A DNA stretch of 64,000 nucleotides from Fontimonas thermophila (GTDB taxonomy: Bacteria > Pseudomonadota > Gammaproteobacteria > Nevskiales > Nevskiaceae), in the NCBI RefSeq assembly GCF_900113085.1, contig NZ_FOOC01000003.1, positions 1 through 64,000 of the forward strand, in the 5' to 3' direction. Positions 11,311 to 21,078 of the stretch are shown here, piece after piece. The notes beneath the pieces are model-generated. The model searched no databases. It was not told the origin of the DNA and was given only the letters and a program-made list of their open reading frames with translations. A program made the position numbers and the translations under genes. Numbering within the stretch: the first letter of the stretch is position 1; every line of letters begins with the position of its first letter.

Positions 11311-12717
11311 TTATGCCGCCGGCAGCTTGCGGAAATCCACCTTGTCGCGCACGGCGCAATCGGGGCAGGACCAGTCGTCGGGAATTTGCGACCACGGTGT
11401 GCCCGGCGGGAAGCCCTCACGCGGGCAGCCGATGGCCTCGTCGTAGATGTACCCGCAGTCGGTGCACTGATAGCGTCCGCCGGGCGATGCGGCCGCATCG
11501 GCGGGAGTCGCAGTCGCGTCGGTGGGTTGCGTATCCGCACGGCGGGCGTCGGGACGCGGGCGGTGCCAGCGGGCGAGCAGGGCAGCGCGCTTGGGCGGAT
11601 ACAGATTGGCCTTGGTCAGATCCCCGCCGTAGTGTCGGGCGACGAGTGGGTCCATCAGCCGGAACCACAGCCACGGGACGTAGGCTGGAATCAGCATCGA
11701 CGCATAACCCGACGGCAGCTGCGGGCTGTCGTCGAAATGCCGCAGGGCCTGGAACCGACGCGTCGGATTGGCGTGATGATCCGAGTGCCGCTGCAGCTGG
11801 TAGAGGAACAGGTTGGTGACGATGTGGTTGCTGTTCCACGAGTGGCGCGGCTGGCAGCGTTCGTAGCGGCCATCCGGCAGCTTCTGCCGCAAAAGACCAT
11901 AGTGCTCGATGTAGTTGATGACCTCGAGCAGCGAGGCCCCGTAGGCGGCTTGCAGCACGAGGAAAAGCAAGGCCGGCCAGCCGAGACACGCGGTGAGCGC
12001 CCCGAACAGCACGATGGTCATCGCCCAGGCTTGCAGGTTCTCGTTGTCGAGGCTCCACACGCTTTGCTTGTTGCGCTGCAGACGCGCTTTTTCGATGGCC
12101 CAGGCCGAGCGCAGGCTGCCGATCACCGTGCGCGGCAGGAAAGCCCAGAAGCTTTCGCCCATCTTCGAGCTCGCTGGATCTTCCGGCGTGGCGACGTTCT
12201 TGTGATGGCCTCTGTTGTGCTCGACGAAGAAATGACCATAAGCGACCGGCGCCAGCGTCAGCTTGGCGAGCCAGCGGTCCAGGTTCTCGCGCTTGTGGCC
12301 GAGTTCATGGGCAGTGTTGATGCCGATGCCGTTGACCGCGCCCACGCTCAGCACCAGGCCGATGTATTCCCAGATGGCCAGATCGGCGGTCACCGCCACC
12401 CAGGTGCCGAGTACGGTCACGGCATATTGCGTGGGCAAATAGGCATAGACGATGGCGCGGTAGTAGCGGTCGTTCTCGAGCTGTGCGACGGCGGCTTCCG
12501 GCGGGTTGTTGCGGTCCTCGCCGACCAGCCAGTCGAGCAGCGGGATCAGACCATAGATGAGCAATGGCCCGGACCAGGTGAACAGGCCGATGTCGGTGTA
12601 CAGGAATAATCCCAGGCCGATCAGTCCGAGGACCGGAATGAACGGGCTGAGCAGCCAGAGATAGCGTTTGCCGTCGTTCCAGGCGAGCGTGCCTGCGTCG
12701 AGGGTCGGTGTGGACAT
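11311..12717 (-). CDS. alkB: Alkane 1-monooxygenase (AlkB) with fused C-terminal rubredoxin
   Basis: Integral-membrane di-iron enzyme that hydroxylates the terminal carbon of alkanes, here carrying its own electron donor. The 468 residues have six or so membrane helices and the histidine boxes HELGH (137-141), EHNRGHH (166-172), NYIEHYG (268-274) and [11 protein letters not shown] (311-321). After a linker rich in Ala/Thr/Asp (about 385-412) comes a rubredoxin domain with Cys418, 421, 451 and 454. Start 12717 follows GGAGG by six bases. The divergent AraC regulator and its operator probably control it. A separate rubredoxin reductase would still be needed and is not seen in the window. Confidence 0.95.
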   Translation of the reverse strand: MSTPTLDAGTLAWNDGKRYLWLLSPFIPVLGLIGLGLFLYTDIGLFTWSGPLLIYGLIPLLDWLVGEDRNNPPEAAVAQLENDRYYRAIVYAYLPTQYAVTVLGTWVAVTADLAIWEYIGLVLSVGAVNGIGINTAHELGHKRENLDRWLAKLTLAPVAYGHFFVEHNRGHHKNVATPEDPASSKMGESFWAFLPRTVIGSLRSAWAIEKARLQRNKQSVWSLDNENLQAWAMTIVLFGALTACLGWPALLFLVLQAAYGASLLEVINYIEHYGLLRQKLPDGRYERCQPRHSWNSNHIVTNLFLYQLQRHSDHHANPTRRFQALRHFDDSPQLPSGYASMLIPAYVPWLWFRLMDPLVARHYGGDLTKANLYPPKRAALLARWHRPRPDARRADTQPTDATATPADAAASPGGRYQCTDCGYIYDEAIGCPREGFPPGTPWSQIPDDWSCPDCAVRDKVDFRKLPAA

Positions 12718-12782
12718 GTCTGCCTCCATACATCCAGGGATGTGGTGTGCGGTGATTGTTCGCCCGCCCGGCGGCTGTGGCC

Positions 12783-12820
12783 TTGTCATTTCTTGACAGA
12801 TAGTTGTCATTTTCAGACAA
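12783..12820. promoter_or_regulatory. Direct-repeat operator between alkB and its regulator
   Basis: Two 16-base units, TTGTCATTTCTTGACA (12783-12798) and TTGTCATTTTCAGACA (12804-12819), start 21 bases apart, which is two helical turns on the same DNA face. Each unit is also an imperfect inverted repeat TTGTC-N-GACA(A). This arrangement is typical of AraC-family binding sites. It lies 66 bases upstream of alkB and ends eight bases before the regulator's ATG, so autoregulation is plausible. Confidence 0.65.
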
Positions 12821-12827
12821 TGTGCCC

Positions 12828-13856
12828 ATGTCGCTCGCCACCGTCGAAGTCCCCGCCCGCTATTACGCCCGCGCCGGTGAGGTGCTGCTGCGCATGGGCG
12901 TGGACATCACCCGCATCCTCAAGGCGGCGCGCATTTCCCTGGAGCGGATCAACCACCCCGATGCGATGATGCGGCTCGACCAGGTCGAGGCGCTGGTGGC
13001 CGAGGCCTTCGCGCTCACCGGGCGTACCGATCTGGCGCTGGACGTGGGACGTGCACTCAAGCTCAGCTCGCACAGCCTGGTCGGCTACGGGATGCTCAGC
13101 AGCCCCGATGCCGACTACGCGCTGCGTCTGGCCGCGCGTTTCTTCAAGCTGATCATGCCGGCCTTCCGCATGCGCTACCGCACCCGGTCCGGGTTTGCCG
13201 AGATCGCCTTCACGCCGGTGCTGTCGATGAGCCGCTTGTGTTTCCAGTTCCACCTGGAGACGCTCGCGGTGGCCACGCACTGGGAGCTGCGCGAGCTGCT
13301 CGAAGGGCGCATCCCGGACTACGACCTCTATTACTCGATTCCCGAGCCGCCGCATGCCGCGCGCTATGCCGAGATGCCCGAGGCGCGGTGTCATTTCGGC
13401 TGGGAGCCGACACCAGGCCTGCGCATGGTGTTCGCGACCGATTTCCGCGAGCACCCGCTGGCGTTGTCGGATCCCAGCGCGCTGAAGATGGCCGAACAGC
13501 GCTGCAATGCGATGGTGCGCACGGCCCTCGCCCGCGGGCGTGTGTCCGACTGGGTAGGCATGATGCTGCGTGAATCCGGGGAGGGTCTGCCGACGCTGGT
13601 CGAGCTGGCCCACACCCTCAACCTGTCGCCGCGCACGCTCGACCGCTATCTGCGGCGCGAGGGCACGCACTACCGCGAACTGGCCCGGCGCGCCCGGCTC
13701 GACAAGGCCTGCGCCCTGATCGCCACGGGCGACATGAGCCTGACGCAAATCGCCTACGAGCTCGGCTATACCGACGCGGCGAATTTCACCCGGGCGTTCC
13801 GGCGCGAGACGGGCCTGAGTCCGAGCGCCTATCGCCGTCGTCTCCGCACCGCATAG
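12828..13856 (+). CDS. AraC-family transcriptional regulator
   Basis: DNA-binding regulator of 342 residues. The N-terminal half matches the Arabinose_bd-type ligand domain found in OruR/ArgR-like and alkane- or steroid-associated AraC proteins. The C-terminal pair of helix-turn-helix motifs (about 240-338) contains [20 protein letters not shown] and GLSPSAYR, the family signature. Start ATG 12828 was chosen because the earlier in-frame TTG (12804) lies inside the operator. It is divergent from alkB, and the shared intergenic region carries two direct repeats, so activation of alkB by alkanes is the likely role (inference). Confidence 0.9.
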   Translation: MSLATVEVPARYYARAGEVLLRMGVDITRILKAARISLERINHPDAMMRLDQVEALVAEAFALTGRTDLALDVGRALKLSSHSLVGYGMLSSPDADYALRLAARFFKLIMPAFRMRYRTRSGFAEIAFTPVLSMSRLCFQFHLETLAVATHWELRELLEGRIPDYDLYYSIPEPPHAARYAEMPEARCHFGWEPTPGLRMVFATDFREHPLALSDPSALKMAEQRCNAMVRTALARGRVSDWVGMMLRESGEGLPTLVELAHTLNLSPRTLDRYLRREGTHYRELARRARLDKACALIATGDMSLTQIAYELGYTDAANFTRAFRRETGLSPSAYRRRLRTA

Positions 13857-14088
13857 CGGCAGCGTCCGTGCGAGGGGATGCGCGGCGGGCGGGCGGGACG
13901 GACCGGCACCGGCGTTTGGCGGGATCGGGGTTTTCTAAGCCCGGCTGGGGGATTTCCCCCGCGTGCGCGCCAGCGCGCCGCCGTAGGATGCTCATCTGCG
14001 CGGACGCACGGGCGGCGCGCGCCGGTTGCCGGACGGCGGCCGTTTCTTCTGGCAGGGACGCCGCATCCATCCTGGGGAGTCGTTGGGT

Positions 14089-17000
14089 ATGAATCCTGTG
14101 TCCGTCGGCATGGCCGCGCTGGTCGCGGTAGGGCTCAGCGTGGCCGGTTCCGCGCGTGCATCCGAACCTGCGTCGCAGGACGTGATTCTGCCGACCACCC
14201 CGGGCCAGACCGTGGTCGTCGAATGGACCGGCACGGCCTTGCCCGGTGTCTCCGGCATCGGCACCACCGGCGGGATCGTCGATGCGCCGATTCCGTGTCT
14301 CGACGGCGGCCCCGATGACAGCCATCTGATCAACCTGACGGTGCCGGACGGAGCCTATGACGCCGTCAACGTCAGCGCCGAATTCAAGATCGAGTGGACG
14401 GCCGGCGAGCCGGATCCGACGGGCACGTTCACCGACCCGGATCTCGTGCTCGCGGTTTACCGTGACGGCGAGATGGTCGGATACAGCGATGGTGGCGCGC
14501 CGCAGGAAGCGGTGGGGGTGAACAACCCCGCATCCGGCGCGTACACCGCGGTCGTCTGCCCGTTCATCGCCAGCATGCCGACCGATTACCGCGCCAAGCT
14601 GACGCTGACGGCCCTGGAGCCGGCGAGCTGTCTGACTGCCGCCAGCGCGGCCAAGGCGCATTCGACGACGATGTCCGGCTTCGGCGCGCACGAGGAGCGC
14701 CCAGGTCTGCTCAACTTTGACGTCTTCCAGCATGAGGTCGCACAGCTGACGTACCCGGTGCTCGACTATGCCGGGCGCCATCAGGCCGCGCTCTACGACC
14801 GTACCCTGGCCAAACCCACGTTCCTGTGGGCGCGCAAGGACGCTCCAGTGTCCGTCGTGGGGCCGCTGACCGGGCGCGAGCTGCTGATCGCACATGCGCG
14901 TGCGCATCTGCACAACGAGGCCAAGGCGCTGCGCCTGACCCCCGCGATGATCGACGAGGCCAAGGTCTATGACGCGCAGTTCAATGGCCAAGGTCCGGCG
15001 GTCGTGCGCTTCCGCCAGCGCGTCGCCGGCATCGAGGTCTATTACCGTTCCCTCAACGTGCTCCTCGATCGCGGTTACCGGCCGATCGCGGTATCCGGTT
15101 ATTTCGCCACCGACTACGATCCGGCCCAGGTTTCCGCCGCGGGTTTCGTACAGTCGCCCGCACAGGCCATCGCCGCCGCCTGGCGCAGCATCGGCGGCGC
15201 GCTCGATCCCTCGGCACTGGTCGAGACGGCCGTGCGCGGAGACTATCTTCTGTTCTCGATTCCGACACTCACCGGCAGCCACGGGTTCGAGCGTGCCCCG
15301 CGGGTCAAGCGGGTGTTCTATCCGCGCCGTGGCCGGCTGGAGCCGGCCTACTACGTGGAATTGTTCGCGCGTGCCCACGCCAACGGCCAGCTGATCGCCT
15401 ATGCCTTCGTGGTCTCGGCCAGCGATCTGCGCATCCTGCATCGCAAGAACCTGAAGTCGGACGCCGCCGTTACTTACCGCGTGTTCGCCGATACCACGGC
15501 GCCATACCAGCCGTTCGACGCCCCATTGGGCAACGGCTATACGCCGTTTCCCGGCAGCCAGCCGAACGATCCAATCATCCGCGTGGGAGCCTCCACGAAC
15601 CTCGTGACCATCGAGCATGCCGGCATCAGCACCGGCGACCCCTGGCTCGCCGACGATGCGACGACCACCATCGGCAACAATGTCGAGGCCTGTCTCGACA
15701 CCGTCGATACGCCGGTGTCCGGCATCATTTCCAACCCGCTCAATACCTGCGTTGCGGCGCTCGGCGATGTCTTTCCGCCGATGACCGGGCCCAACACCTT
15801 CGATTATCCGATCGAGGCCGACTCTGACCCATCCACCGACAATGCGCGTAATGCCGCGGCGGTGAACCTGTTCTACATGAACAACTGGCTGCACGACTGG
15901 TGGTACGACCACGGTTTCAACGAAGCCGCGGGTAACGCCCAGACCAACAACTACGGTCGCGGCGGCGAGGAAGGCGACCCCATCCTGGCCCAGGGACAGG
16001 ATGCATCGGGGCGCAACAACGCCAATATGTCGACGCCGGCCGACGGCAGCTCGCCGACCATGCAGCAGTATCTGTTCGACGGCATCACCGTCGGCGAAGT
16101 GCGGCAGACCGCACCGGTGGACAGCGGCCCGCTGAAGTTCGCACCGGCGGCTTTCGGACCGACCGAATACGATCTCACCGGCGAGCTCGTGCTCGCCTCC
16201 GAGAGCGAGGGTGTGGCACCGGGCGATGGCTGCGGGGCTGCCATTCCCGATCCGGGGCTGCCGGTGCCGCCTCCGGCCGTGCCGGCCGTGCCCGATCCGG
16301 CGCTCACTGGCAAGATCGCCCTGATCGATCGTGGGAACTGCAACTTCACGACCAAGGCCCAGCACGCGCTCGCCTCCGGTGCGGTGGCGATGATCGTCGT
16401 CAACAATGCCGACGGCGATCCGATCGCGATGGGCAATGGCGACATCCCGATCAACGCCGGCGCGAGTCCCACCGATCCGATCTACCAGATTCCGTCGGTG
16501 ATGATCCGCAAGGCCGACGGCGCTGCGCTCAAGGCCCAGCTCGCCGCCGGTACCACGGTGACCATGCATCTTGTGCGCGAGCCCTCGATCGATCTCGACG
16601 GCACGCTCGACAACCAGATCATTGCGCACGAGTTTTTCCACTACGTCCATCACCGCCTGACTGATTCGAGCAACCAGCAGTCCGGCGCGATGAGCGAGGG
16701 CTGGGGCGACATCGACGGTTTCATGATCTCGGCGCGCAGCGACGATCGCGCCGTACCCGGCAACGATCGCTATCAGGGCGCCTATGCCCTTGCCTGGTAC
16801 GTCAGCAACAACTTCTTCAGCGGCATCCGCCGCGCACCGTATTCGACGGACTTTGCGAAGAACGCATTCACCTTCAGGCACATCGCCGATGGCGAACCGA
16901 CGCCGGACGGCGGGCCCGGCACCAGCAATTCGGAAGTGCACAATGCCGGCGAGATCTGGGCCAACGCCGTCTGGGAGTGCTACGCCGGATTGCTCAACCG

Positions 17001-17391
17001 CCATCCATTCGGCGAGGCGCAACGGCGCATGAAGGACTACATCATCGGCGGGCTGAAGATGACGCCCGCGGATGCGACGTACACCGAGGCACGGGATGCC
17101 GTGCTCTCGGTGGTGCTCGCCACGGACTTCGATGACTATGCCGCCTGCTCGCGCGGTTTCGCCAAGCGCGGGATGGGGCTCAATGCCATCGCCCCGGCGC
17201 GGTCGAGTACCGATCTCGTCGGTGTCGTCGAGGATTACACCGAATTCGTCTGCAAAACCGGTGGTGGCGGCGCAAATGGCGGGTCGCTCGAGCGCGAACG
17301 CTTCGGCGGCGCCCTGGGCCTGGGTCTGGTGCTGCCCTTGCTCGGGCTTGCCCTGCTCGCCCGCCGCCGGTGTGGGTGCCCGCGCCGATGA
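14089..17391 (+). CDS. Secreted M36 (fungalysin-type) zinc metalloprotease with inserted PA domain
   Basis: Exported protease of 1100 residues. It has a signal peptide cleaved near ARASEP, then a propeptide-like region with GIEVYYRSLNVLLD. The catalytic motif is HEFFH (His847, Glu848, His851), with the third zinc ligand Glu870 in SEGWGD. A PA (protease-associated) domain at about 740-830 contains GKIALIDRGNCNFTTKA. The C-terminus has a Gly-rich stretch, RFGGALG, one hydrophobic helix and an Arg cluster, resembling GlyGly-CTERM sorting tails. Start 14089 follows GGGGAG by several bases. The 232-base gap before it shows nothing recognisable. tRNA genes follow on the same strand. Confidence 0.87.
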   Translation: MNPVSVGMAALVAVGLSVAGSARASEPASQDVILPTTPGQTVVVEWTGTALPGVSGIGTTGGIVDAPIPCLDGGPDDSHLINLTVPDGAYDAVNVSAEFKIEWTAGEPDPTGTFTDPDLVLAVYRDGEMVGYSDGGAPQEAVGVNNPASGAYTAVVCPFIASMPTDYRAKLTLTALEPASCLTAASAAKAHSTTMSGFGAHEERPGLLNFDVFQHEVAQLTYPVLDYAGRHQAALYDRTLAKPTFLWARKDAPVSVVGPLTGRELLIAHARAHLHNEAKALRLTPAMIDEAKVYDAQFNGQGPAVVRFRQRVAGIEVYYRSLNVLLDRGYRPIAVSGYFATDYDPAQVSAAGFVQSPAQAIAAAWRSIGGALDPSALVETAVRGDYLLFSIPTLTGSHGFERAPRVKRVFYPRRGRLEPAYYVELFARAHANGQLIAYAFVVSASDLRILHRKNLKSDAAVTYRVFADTTAPYQPFDAPLGNGYTPFPGSQPNDPIIRVGASTNLVTIEHAGISTGDPWLADDATTTIGNNVEACLDTVDTPVSGIISNPLNTCVAALGDVFPPMTGPNTFDYPIEADSDPSTDNARNAAAVNLFYMNNWLHDWWYDHGFNEAAGNAQTNNYGRGGEEGDPILAQGQDASGRNNANMSTPADGSSPTMQQYLFDGITVGEVRQTAPVDSGPLKFAPAAFGPTEYDLTGELVLASESEGVAPGDGCGAAIPDPGLPVPPPAVPAVPDPALTGKIALIDRGNCNFTTKAQHALASGAVAMIVVNNADGDPIAMGNGDIPINAGASPTDPIYQIPSVMIRKADGAALKAQLAAGTTVTMHLVREPSIDLDGTLDNQIIAHEFFHYVHHRLTDSSNQQSGAMSEGWGDIDGFMISARSDDRAVPGNDRYQGAYALAWYVSNNFFSGIRRAPYSTDFAKNAFTFRHIADGEPTPDGGPGTSNSEVHNAGEIWANAVWECYAGLLNRHPFGEAQRRMKDYIIGGLKMTPADATYTEARDAVLSVVLATDFDDYAACSRGFAKRGMGLNAIAPARSSTDLVGVVEDYTEFVCKTGGGGANGGSLERERFGGALGLGLVLPLLGLALLARRRCGCPRR

Positions 17392-17493
17392 TCCCGCCGG
17401 CGCGGCCGGTATAGCGGGCGTCGCCGGCTCAGTATTCGCGGGCTGCGCAGGGGACGGTGCGCGCGCCGATTCCGGCTAGAATCGCGTGCTCAT

Positions 17494-17570
<77 letters not shown>

Positions 17571-17649
17571 CGTCGTTCGCTCTCGGTCGGGTGTACGCCC
17601 GTTGCCAGCGAGATCGGGCCGTGGTCCATCACCGAAGTCAATCACCGAT

Positions 17650-17726
17650 GCGCCCGTAGCTCAGTTGGATAGAGCATCTGGCTTCGAACCAGAGGGTCGG
17701 GAGTTCGAGTCTCTCCGGGCGCGCCA
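17650..17726 (+). tRNA. tRNA-Arg (anticodon TCG)
   Basis: A 77-base tRNA nearly identical in its acceptor and D arms to the tRNA-Arg 80 bases upstream. The anticodon loop is CTTCGAA (anticodon TCG, reading CGA) and CCA is encoded. The pair looks like a duplication that diverged in the anticodon arm, and is probably cotranscribed. Confidence 0.95.
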
Positions 17727-17841
17727 GGTGCAGGGGCGGTGGCCCGCGGTCGCGGCGCAGGGTTATTTCTCCTATCGCCCCGGCGCAGTGCAGCGCCTAG
17801 GATTCCAGATCGGATGCAAAGGCACGGGGGAGTGCGTCGTG

Positions 17842-20800
17842 ATGGGTTCGGATCAGCGGTCCGCTACAAGGTGGGGAGCCATCGGCTTCGTCTGTCTGGC
17901 CTTGCTCGCCGCCTGTGGCGGGGGTACATCGGGCGTCGGCAACACGCTAGGAGGTTCCACGGGTGGCGGCACCGGCGGGACGACAGGGGGGACGACCGGC
18001 GGGACCACGGGAGGCACTACCGGCGGGACGACCACTGGCGGCAGCACCGGCGGTGGTGGCGCCATCGGCGGGCGTACCTTCCTGATCCGTCCGGGCGCCG
18101 ATGCCACGCGCGAGATGATCGGCGCGATGATCCAGGCCGCGCCGGGTGACGTGATCCAGTTCGACTGCGGTTATTTCGAGCTGTCCTCGGCGCTGCAGCT
18201 GACCAATACCGAAGACGTGTTGATCAAGGGCTGCGGCAAGGATCGCACGGTACTGTCGTTCAAGACCAGCAACACGCCGGAGGGCATTCTCGCGGTCAAT
18301 GTCCACGGTCTGTGGATCGAGGACCTGACGGTGCTCGACACCGGCGGCAACGGCATCGAGCTGCGCGGCGTCAGTCATGCCCGCATCAGCCGCGTGCGCA
18401 CGATCTGGTCGTCCAACGGCGGGCGTGAGAGCCCGACGCCGATCAATGCGAGCAATGCATTCACGCCCGATCCGGCCACCGGCAAGCCCAAGCTCCTCAA
18501 CGTCCCGTGCACCGATCCGCCGACGCGCAATCCGAACGCGCCCGAAAACCAGTTCCCGGGTGCCGACACTACGTCGCCGGATTACACGGTCAGCCCCAAA
18601 TCCGGGCGCTACGGTATCTACCCGGTGGCCTCCGAAAACATTCTCATCGAGGAGGCCGAGTCGATCGGCGCCAGCGATGCCGGGATTTACGTCGGCCAGA
18701 CCAACAACGCGATCATCCGCAACAGCCGCGCGGCCTACAACGTGTTCGGTTTCGAGATCGAAAACGTGCAGGGCGGCGAGTATGCGTACAACCTCGCCGA
18801 ATGCAATACCGGCGGCTTTTTGATCTACGACCTCGACAATCTGCGCCAGTACGGCGATCGCTCGCGCATGTACGGCAACATCTCGCGCAACAACAACACC
18901 TATAACTTCACCTCGGGCGGCTTCGTCGGCAACGTGCCGCCGGGCAGCGGCATGATCACGCTGTCGTACGACCGCATCGACATCTTCGAAAACCGGTTCG
19001 AGAACAACAACACCGCCGGCATCATCCACACCAGCTACGAGATCTTCCCGGAGGGCGCTGGCCGGCCGAGTGAAAAGCGCATCGACTGGTACAGCGAGGG
19101 GGTGCACATCTTCGGCAACAAGTTCATCAACAATGGCAATGGCCTGCCGCTGCCGACGACATCCGATATCCAGTCGATGGACGTCGCCAAATTCCTGCCG
19201 GCGCTGGTTGGGCTGAAGAACCAGGCGGCCTGCCTGATCCCGACCAATCTGCAGACCTGTTTGTCGCTGGGCATCTACAATTTCCGCGGCGCCCACATCG
19301 TCTGGGATGGTCTGCTCGACCGCTACGACCCCGATTGCCCGTATCCGGTGGATGCCAACGGCGATCCGGTGCCGGCGGATGCGCGCGGCAAGCCGCAGAT
19401 GACCAACGATCATCCCAATCCGTCGTGCCATTACAACGCGTACAAGTTCGACACGCAGGCGCCGGGCAATCCGCGCAAGGTGCCGGATTGGTTTGCCTCG
19501 TGCATCGATGCCAACAACGAATTCAGCGGCGACAGCCTGCCGTTTGCGAACTTTCATGGCACCAAGGGGCTGGAGCCGGTCATCGCGCTGCTGACGGCCA
19601 ATCCGGCGGACGGGCCGGGTGCGCTGGCGACGCTGCTCGCCGGTCTTGCAGCGACCGATCTCGCCAATTTCGCATCGAGCTTTGATCGCACACCGCACGA
19701 TTGCCCGCAGGCATACGGGCGCAATCTGCCGCTGCTGCCGCCGGTCGTGATTCCGCCGTTTGAGCGCAGCGGCGATTACGATCCGGCGCCCAGCGAGCAG
19801 GAGATCGCGGAGTTGTGCGGGGCCGCTGTTCCTGCCGGTGCGGTGAACTTCGCGGCGGCGAAGGTCAACTGCCCGACGCTCGATCAGTACCACCTGTTCG
19901 AAGATCCGCAGGATCCGACCAGCGCGCCGCGCGGCGGCGGTGTGCCGTTCGTGCTCAACACCAAGCTGTTCTCGGATTACGCGGTGAAATACCGCGTGCT
20001 GTACCTGCCGCCGGGAACCAAGGCGACGTATCAGGATGCCGGCGGTCGCACGGAAGGCAGCAATGTCACGATTGCCTTCCCCGTCGGTACGATCATCGCC
20101 AAGACCTTTTCGTTCCCCAACGGCGGCGTGGAGACCCCGGTCGAAACGCGGCTGCTGATCAAGCGCGTCAATTCCAAGGGTCAGGCGCGCTGGGATGGCC
20201 TGCCCTATATCTGGACGACCGAGAACGGCCGGCGCGTCGCCAAGCTCGCGATGGGTGGCGGGCAGGCTGCGGTTGCCTGGGATTACGTCGATGTCGATTC
20301 GGGTGTCACGCACAGGGGTTCGACGGCGAATTACCTCATCCCGCACGCCAACCAGTGCCTGAGCTGTCACGCCAACGAGGATGCAGACACCGGCGCGGCG
20401 CCGATCGGCCCCAAGGTGCGCCATCTCAACCGGCCGTATCTGCCGGAGTCGAGCTTGCCGACCGCACAAGGCATGCACGAGGTGCGCGGGCGGAACCAGA
20501 TCCAGTACTGGTGCGAGCGCGGTCTGCTCGCCGGTTGTCCGCAGGATCTGGGTGTCGATCCGCAGACGCAGATCGCGACCCATCTCGAGCGCGTACCCGT
20601 GTTCAACAAGCCCGGCGATGCGGGATTCCCGGCGAACAGCGCGCAGGACATCGAGGCGCGGGCGCGCGCGTATCTGGAGATCAACTGCCAGCATTGCCAC
20701 AACCCGCGTGGCTTTGCGGCGAGCACCGGGTTGTATCTGGACGTGCTGCGCCGGGTCGATACCAGCTACGGCATCTGCAAGCGACCGACGGCGACCGGGC

Positions 20801-21030
20801 GCGAGGGCAACGGTGGACGCACATTCGACATCCATCCCGGCAACGTCGCCGATTCGATCCTGCCCTTCCGCATCGGTCCGGAGGCGACGACGCCGGCCGC
20901 ACGCATGCCGCCGCTGGCGCGCAGCGTCGTCCACGACGAGGGTCATGCGCTGATCGAGCAGTGGATCGCGCAGGTCGTGGTCAAAGACGAAGCCAAGTAT
21001 CCGGGTTCGACGAGCTGTACGGCGGAGTGA
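17842..21030 (+). CDS. Lipoprotein joining a parallel beta-helix domain to a diheme cytochrome c
   Basis: Exported lipoprotein of 1062 residues (lipobox LAAC near residue 23) with a Gly/Thr-rich linker. A right-handed parallel beta-helix follows (about 80-400), with repeated turns such as ENILIEEAESIG and NAIIRNSRAAYNVFGFEI. The C-terminal part has two heme motifs, CLSCH (839-843) and CQHCH (949-953). The halves resemble two uncharacterised families usually encoded as neighbouring genes (TIGR03805-type beta-helix and TIGR03806/SO2930-type diheme protein), here in one chain. Function is unknown; surface or periplasmic redox chemistry on a polymer is possible. Start ATG 17842 has GGGGGAG upstream. 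Confidence 0.82.
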   Translation: MGSDQRSATRWGAIGFVCLALLAACGGGTSGVGNTLGGSTGGGTGGTTGGTTGGTTGGTTGGTTTGGSTGGGGAIGGRTFLIRPGADATREMIGAMIQAAPGDVIQFDCGYFELSSALQLTNTEDVLIKGCGKDRTVLSFKTSNTPEGILAVNVHGLWIEDLTVLDTGGNGIELRGVSHARISRVRTIWSSNGGRESPTPINASNAFTPDPATGKPKLLNVPCTDPPTRNPNAPENQFPGADTTSPDYTVSPKSGRYGIYPVASENILIEEAESIGASDAGIYVGQTNNAIIRNSRAAYNVFGFEIENVQGGEYAYNLAECNTGGFLIYDLDNLRQYGDRSRMYGNISRNNNTYNFTSGGFVGNVPPGSGMITLSYDRIDIFENRFENNNTAGIIHTSYEIFPEGAGRPSEKRIDWYSEGVHIFGNKFINNGNGLPLPTTSDIQSMDVAKFLPALVGLKNQAACLIPTNLQTCLSLGIYNFRGAHIVWDGLLDRYDPDCPYPVDANGDPVPADARGKPQMTNDHPNPSCHYNAYKFDTQAPGNPRKVPDWFASCIDANNEFSGDSLPFANFHGTKGLEPVIALLTANPADGPGALATLLAGLAATDLANFASSFDRTPHDCPQAYGRNLPLLPPVVIPPFERSGDYDPAPSEQEIAELCGAAVPAGAVNFAAAKVNCPTLDQYHLFEDPQDPTSAPRGGGVPFVLNTKLFSDYAVKYRVLYLPPGTKATYQDAGGRTEGSNVTIAFPVGTIIAKTFSFPNGGVETPVETRLLIKRVNSKGQARWDGLPYIWTTENGRRVAKLAMGGGQAAVAWDYVDVDSGVTHRGSTANYLIPHANQCLSCHANEDADTGAAPIGPKVRHLNRPYLPESSLPTAQGMHEVRGRNQIQYWCERGLLAGCPQDLGVDPQTQIATHLERVPVFNKPGDAGFPANSAQDIEARARAYLEINCQHCHNPRGFAASTGLYLDVLRRVDTSYGICKRPTATGREGNGGRTFDIHPGNVADSILPFRIGPEATTPAARMPPLARSVVHDEGHALIEQWIAQVVVKDEAKYPGSTSCTAE
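17950..18060 (+). repeat. Low-complexity GGT/ACC-rich repeat encoding a Gly-Thr linker
   Basis: Short degenerate units of the type GGCGGGACGACC repeat about ten times inside the beta-helix lipoprotein gene, encoding Gly-Gly-Thr/Ser runs. It forms the flexible spacer between the lipid anchor and the folded domains. Such tracts often vary in copy number. Confidence 0.8.
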
Positions 21031-21078
21031 CCGGTTTGTGGTCCGCCCGGTGTTCCCGCACCGGGCGGATGGCCGCAG

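Noticed and set aside
13786-17022. 1078-codon minus-strand frame opposite the protease gene
   Set aside because: Composition is typical of antisense in GC-rich genes; the plus strand encodes a clear metalloprotease.
17950-18060. Possible CRISPR-like repeat array
   Set aside because: Units are short, degenerate, without spacers and in frame with a Gly-Thr linker.
17947-20946. 999-codon minus-strand frame opposite the beta-helix lipoprotein
   Set aside because: Shadow of a gene with signal peptide, repeats and heme motifs on the plus strand.
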